A DNA stretch of 9,601 bases from UBA1822 sp963634795 (lineage in GTDB: Bacteria > Bacillota > Negativicutes > Veillonellales > Dialisteraceae): assembly GCA_963634795.1 (NCBI GenBank), contig CAVHDO010000057.1, positions 1 to 9,601 of the forward strand. The letters are read 5' to 3'. A program made the translations under genes and the position numbers. Under the pieces are notes generated by a model. The model had not been told where the DNA came from. It searched no databases and was given only the letters and a program-made list of their open reading frames with translations. Shown here in pieces: positions 6,853 through 9,601 of the stretch (positions within the stretch are counted from its first letter, which is position 1; each line of letters starts with the position of its first letter).

Positions 6853-8174
6853 AAATTACAAAATCCATTCTCACACGTCCCCGTCCCTTTCCTGCGCCGC
6901 AGAAAACAGAACGCCAAGAGCGCCGTCGCTATGCGGGCCGCTGTGATGCTCCACCAGACGCTGTCCATGACGGCGCTTGTTTCCGCCAAAGCCGGCAGCG
7001 TCAGCAGAAACGCCGTGATCAAAATCGGCTCCACGTAGGCCAGGCATTGCGCCGCGTGATTTTCTTTCACGGCGTAGAAAATCGCCGCCGAGACGCGCGC
7101 GTACGCAATGAAAGGAAACGCCAGGAGGAAAATCGGGAAGATTTCCTCGCCCCACAGCGCAATGCGTTCGGACGCGCCCATCACGCGGAACAAATCGCCC
7201 CCGTACATGTAGAGCAGCGCGGCGCAGCCAAGAGCCGAGACCATGGCCGTCCCGTAGGCAAGACGCCGGATTTTGACGAGCGTTTCCGCCTCTCCCCGCC
7301 CGAAATACAGACTCATGAGCGGCTGACTCCCTTCGCCGATGCCCTGAAAAATAAAATACGCCATGCACGTCACGTACGCGACGACCGCATACACCGCGAC
7401 CGCCTCCGCGCCGCCGTAATGCGCGCAAAAACCATTCGTGACAGCTATGGAAATAATGGGCGTCATCGTGATGCCGAAAGGCGCCAATGCGACGCGAATG
7501 ACACTGCCGACCATCTCAAAAGGACGCCGCACCTCCAGTTTCCCGAAAACCGCCAGTTTCCGCAAAAAGAAAACAACCCCAAAGACCGCCGCGGCCGCCT
7601 GACCCAGCACCGTCGCGAGCGCCGCGCCCGCAATGCCCCAGTCCAACATCCAGACGAAAAGCCAATCCAGAAAAATATTCATCGAAAAGCCCAGCACCAT
7701 GATGCCCGTCGCCGTCGCCGAGCCGGACACATTTCGCAAAAGCGGAATCATCCCCGTGCTGAAAATCTGCAGCCAGCCGCCCAGCGCGATAATTCGATTG
7801 TACTCCGTCCCCAGCGAGAGCAACGTGCCTGTCGCGCCCATCAGCGCCAAAAGCGGCTCCGCCGTGACGTACACCAGCACGGACACCACGAGCCCGACGA
7901 CCAGCAAAATCAGCATCGTCAGCCGCGCGTACGTTTCCGCCGGCACCTTTTCCCGCCGCCCCTTTTCAATCGCATAATGCACCGCGCCGCCCATGCCGAT
8001 CCCGGCGCCCAAAGACGTCAACACCTCCGATACAGGAAACGCGAAATTCACCGCCGACAAGCCGATATCGCCCATCCTGTTTCCCACAAAAAAACCGTCT
8101 GCAATCACATAAACGCCCGAAAGCATCAATGCGAACGCGGCCGGAATCACATATCCGAAAAAACGCGCCGTCAT
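6828..8174 (-). CDS. MATE-family multidrug efflux transporter (MepA-like)
   Basis: A 448-residue inner-membrane protein with about 12 hydrophobic segments, the usual MATE length. It exports cationic drugs or metabolites in exchange for sodium ions or protons. Visible MATE signatures: YVIADGFFVGN near the N-terminus (22-32) at the end of helix 1, SMNIFLDWLFVW in the middle (164-175), and FQGIGEGSQPLMSLYFGRG (276-294) at the pseudo-repeat. The protein begins almost directly at helix 1, slightly short compared with MepA relatives. The ATG overlaps the marR stop by four bases (ATGA), so translation is coupled; its own ribosome site (GAGGAG, about 11 bases upstream) is weak. The marR-MATE order resembles staphylococcal mepR-mepA. 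The extreme C-terminus (about 430-448, Cys-rich) is encoded in a repeat array and looks like a recent or variable tail. Confidence 0.93.
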   Translation of the reverse strand: MTARFFGYVIPAAFALMLSGVYVIADGFFVGNRMGDIGLSAVNFAFPVSEVLTSLGAGIGMGGAVHYAIEKGRREKVPAETYARLTMLILLVVGLVVSVLVYVTAEPLLALMGATGTLLSLGTEYNRIIALGGWLQIFSTGMIPLLRNVSGSATATGIMVLGFSMNIFLDWLFVWMLDWGIAGAALATVLGQAAAAVFGVVFFLRKLAVFGKLEVRRPFEMVGSVIRVALAPFGITMTPIISIAVTNGFCAHYGGAEAVAVYAVVAYVTCMAYFIFQGIGEGSQPLMSLYFGRGEAETLVKIRRLAYGTAMVSALGCAALLYMYGGDLFRVMGASERIALWGEEIFPIFLLAFPFIAYARVSAAIFYAVKENHAAQCLAYVEPILITAFLLTLPALAETSAVMDSVWWSITAARIATALLAFCFLRRRKGTGTCENGFCNLERVCDKA

Positions 8175-8608
8175 AATCGATTCAGCTCCTCTGCAAACAA
8201 TTCATTGAAATCGTCCAAAATTTTCTTGGCACGCACCAAATTTTTCTCGCCCAAACGCATGGCCGCCCGCTCCTCCATGGCAAACAAAACGTCCGTCAGC
8301 TGCCGGGCATACACCGCCCCCGACTCCGTCAGCCGAAGCACGCGCCGCCGCTTATCCGCCGCGTCCGTCGACAGCGTCACATAGCCCAACTCCTTGAGAT
8401 GCCGCACCGCCGCGTTCACCGTCTGCTTATTCATCTCGTAGTCCACGCCGATTTGCCGCTGCGTGCACTCGCCGAGATCCGAAAGCGCATACAAAATCGC
8501 CAAATCCGGATAGGAAACGCCCTCGCGCTCCGCGAAACGCCGATACAGCACCGTCCCCAGCGCCATGGAATGATATAAACTCCGCAAAAGCGGCCGCAAT
8601 TCTCTCAT
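8171..8608 (-). CDS. MarR-family transcriptional regulator of the MATE gene
   Basis: A 145-residue winged-helix protein. N-terminal dimerisation helices (about 1-30) are followed by a DNA-binding domain: CTQRQIGVDYEMNKQTVNAAVRHLKELGYV (48-77) is the helix-turn-helix with recognition helix. AADKRRRVLRLTESG (83-97) is the wing with the typical D-x-R and LTE-G pattern, and a C-terminal helix pair completes the dimer interface. MarR proteins repress their own operon until a ligand binds. I prefer the ATG at 8608, ten bases after GGAGG (8619-8623). An ATG at 8617 is only one base from that site, and a TTG at 8629 would overlap it. It is transcribed first and overlaps the MATE gene by four bases, so local autoregulation of efflux is likely. 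Confidence 0.93.
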   Translation of the reverse strand: MRELRPLLRSLYHSMALGTVLYRRFAEREGVSYPDLAILYALSDLGECTQRQIGVDYEMNKQTVNAAVRHLKELGYVTLSTDAADKRRRVLRLTESGAVYARQLTDVLFAMEERAAMRLGEKNLVRAKKILDDFNELFAEELNRL

Positions 8609-8636
8609 AAAAACCATGCCTCCTCTCAAATGTAAA

Positions 8637-8652
8637 AGTATATTTCTATACT
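8637..8652. promoter_or_regulatory. Palindromic operator candidate for the MarR protein
   Basis: AGTATA-GAAA-TATACT (minus strand) is a perfect 6+6 inverted repeat with a 4-base centre, just downstream of the likely transcription start and upstream of the ribosome site. AAAAGTAT also occurs inverted in the promoter spacer (about 8679-8686), so a second half site may exist. The size and placement fit MarR binding sites; binding itself is inferred. Confidence 0.6.
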
Positions 8653-8663
8653 ATCTGAAATCT

Positions 8664-8692
8664 ATTTTAGTCTATTTTCATACTTTTGTCAA
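8664..8692 (-). promoter_or_regulatory. Sigma-A type promoter of the marR-MATE operon
   Basis: A perfect -35 TTGACA (8687-8692), an optimal 17-base spacer and -10 TAAAAT (8664-8669) lie on the minus strand. A direct repeat, AAAATAGA, ten bases apart, spans the -10. The leader is about 48 bases and contains the palindrome at 8637-8652. Confidence 0.88.
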
Positions 8693-8697
8693 ATGAG

Positions 8698-8723
8698 GAA
8701 ACGGGAGCTCCTGTTTCTTTTTT
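8698..8723 (+). terminator. Terminator-like hairpin facing right, without a plus-strand gene
   Basis: GAAACGGG-AGCT-CCTGTTTC is an eight-pair stem (one G-U) with a tetraloop followed on the plus strand by TTTTTT (8718-8723). It lies immediately behind the marR -35 box. No plus-strand gene feeds it, so it may end antisense transcripts or insulate the promoter. Confidence 0.4.
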
Positions 8724-8762
8724 AGGCTTTTATTTTCATTTTGGGGTTAGGGCTTGAGGAAG

Positions 8763-8893
8763 GCTTGAAATAATCTTGCTTTGCTTTTTCTTCCTTTTCA
8801 ATTCTGGCCCTTAGTTTCGGCTTGATAAGGCTTGAAATAGCGTCGCGTTACTTTTTCTTCCATTCTCGTTCTTTCCTTTTTGGCAGGCTTGAT
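8763..8893 (+). repeat. Two further copies (R3, R4) of the 65-bp repeat family, upstream of marR
   Basis: R3 (from 8763) and R4 (from 8830) share with R1/R2 the GCTTGAAA start, a CTTTTTCTTCC core and the closing GGCTTGATAA; GCTTGA anchors occur at 8763, 8820, 8830 and 8887, i.e. steps of 57, 10 and 57 bases. They point the same way as R1/R2, so the MarR-MATE cassette is bracketed by direct repeats. Another anchor, GGCTTGAGGA, precedes them at 8751. No gene is visible at 8726-8936. Confidence 0.7.
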
Positions 8894-8936
8894 AAAATTC
8901 GGCGATTACTTTACTTTTAAACAGACGTCAAATTTT

Positions 8937-9469
8937 AGCGGTGTCGCTCCGCGACATTTTTATATTGCGCCTTCGGCGACCCAAAAGGGCAGAATTGAGA
9001 ATTGATAGGCATAACCAATTTTTTCTTTGCTTTGAGGCATTTGAAACAAAAAATTTTCTGCTGACAGAAATGAGAAAAATCGGAAGCGCTCCGCGCCACT
9101 GGCGACCGTCCACCGGACGCGCTTCCGGTTCTTTGCTTTATACTCCTATCTTTTTCCATCACCCGGCCTAACGGCCACTGGCGACCGTCCACTGGAAGGT
9201 CGCCTCCTGAAGAGGGCTAATATGCGGCGCCTCCGGCGCATTTTTTATAAAAAATCATCGCCGCAGGCGATACCGCTTTCGTCTGATGTCTGACTTCTGA
9301 CCATCTGACGTCTCTACCTCGCCTGACGACACTGCTTTCGAATGACTCTTCGGCGCGCTCGCTGTAAGGAGGCCCGCCTGTGCAAAATTCGCCGGCTCCG
9401 CGCCGACCATCTCCGAAAATGCAAAGAATTGAGGGGGCGCCGACGCGTCTCGCAGCCTTAAGTGGCAAG
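8937..9469 (-). repeat. Right composite repeat, inverted counterpart of 1-322
   Basis: Read on the minus strand, the modules appear in the same order as at the left end: A (9434-9469, 36 of 36), B (9360-9407, 46 of 48), C (9282-9313, TCAGAC array), D (about 9219-9275, with the 16-base palindrome at 9240-9255 and hairpin GCGCC-TCC-GGCGC at 9227-9239) and F (8937-8982, 43 of 46). Between D and F this copy has extra material (8983-9218) absent from the left copy. No convincing gene lies in 8630-9601. Confidence 0.85.
9081..9204. repeat. Duplicated 22-bp palindrome-rich unit inside the right composite repeat
   Basis: A 22-base unit containing CCACTGGCGACCGTCCAC occurs at 9096-9117 and 9175-9196 with one mismatch, 79 bases apart. 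The first copy sits inside a hairpin with nine-base arms, CGGAAGCGC (9081-9089) and GCGCTTCCG (9119-9127). The second forms its own hairpin, GGCGACC (9180-9186) with GGTCGCC (9198-9204). It resembles a REP-type element. Confidence 0.75.
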
Positions 9470-9601
9470 AATGCATCTTGACGTAAAAGTTCCATGAACA
9501 GGTGACGTAAGCATTTAAGGCTGAGCGGCGGCGCCCCATGAGCCGAGGCGAATTTTGCCCTGGCGGCGGTTTCTTTCCTTTGCTTCGTTTCCTTTCTTTC
9601 C
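9470..9601 (+). repeat. Head-to-head second repeat copy, cut by the window end
   Basis: Directly after module A a second member of the same family runs rightwards: GGTGACGTAAGCAT (9501-9514), TTAAGGCTG with GGCGGCGCCCC, then GGCGAATTTTGCCCTGG and GTTTCTTTCC. It matches the middle region (5959-6035) and, more loosely, modules A/B read in the plus direction. Together with 9434-9469 it makes a large imperfect palindrome centred near 9490. It continues past the window. Confidence 0.7.

Noticed and set aside
7047..8384. A 445-codon plus-strand open frame opposite the MATE and marR genes
   Set aside because: Arg/His-rich shadow of the GC-biased minus-strand genes, without a ribosome site or a domain.
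8928..9539. Several 60-95 codon frames on both strands in the right repeat region
   Set aside because: They run through palindromic repeat modules that recur in intergenic DNA, and no frame is preserved between copies.

Overview
The window is a chromosomal segment of moderate GC content, probably from an anaerobic Firmicute. The Negativicutes (Selenomonas/Megasphaera/Dialister type) are my best guess. This rests on strong AGGAGG-type ribosome sites, sigma-A-like TTGACA/TATAAT promoters, a clostridial-style ppx-ppk gene pair, a mepRA-like MarR-MATE pair, and gaps between genes packed with short palindromic repeats. The lineage is inference; the gene calls are not.

All six convincing genes lie on the minus strand, so transcription runs from high to low coordinates. 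From right to left they are: (1) a MarR regulator (8608-8171) overlapping by 4 bp a MATE efflux transporter (8174-6828), with a strong promoter and a palindromic operator candidate; (2) a small two-helix membrane protein of unknown role (6476-6228) with its own promoter and a textbook terminator; (3) a divergent Ppx/GppA-family protein (5621-4068) directly followed by polyphosphate kinase PPK1 (4057-1922), a polyphosphate operon ending in a terminator near 1840-1874; (4) a membrane-anchored G5/3D-domain cell-wall protein (1204-539) with its own promoter and terminator.

Gene-free stretches make up about a quarter of the window and are not random. 1-322 and 8937-9469 carry the same series of repeat modules in inverted order, starting with a perfect 36-bp match (1-36 against 9434-9469), so the gene block sits between large inverted composite repeats. 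A third, partial set lies at 5782-6112. The MarR-MATE cassette is separately flanked by two pairs of a ~57-66 bp direct repeat (6562-6697 and 8763-8893) built on a GGCTTGAAAA decamer, and the 3' end of the MATE gene runs into a degenerate array of ten-base units. 1255-1730 is an AT-rich island with no confident gene. 323-500 holds only a pyrimidine tract with a 14-bp tandem duplication.

No transposase, integrase, tRNA, rRNA, CRISPR array or recognised defence system is visible. The most unusual points are the nested repeat architecture and the Ppx-family protein, which has lost several expected active-site residues.
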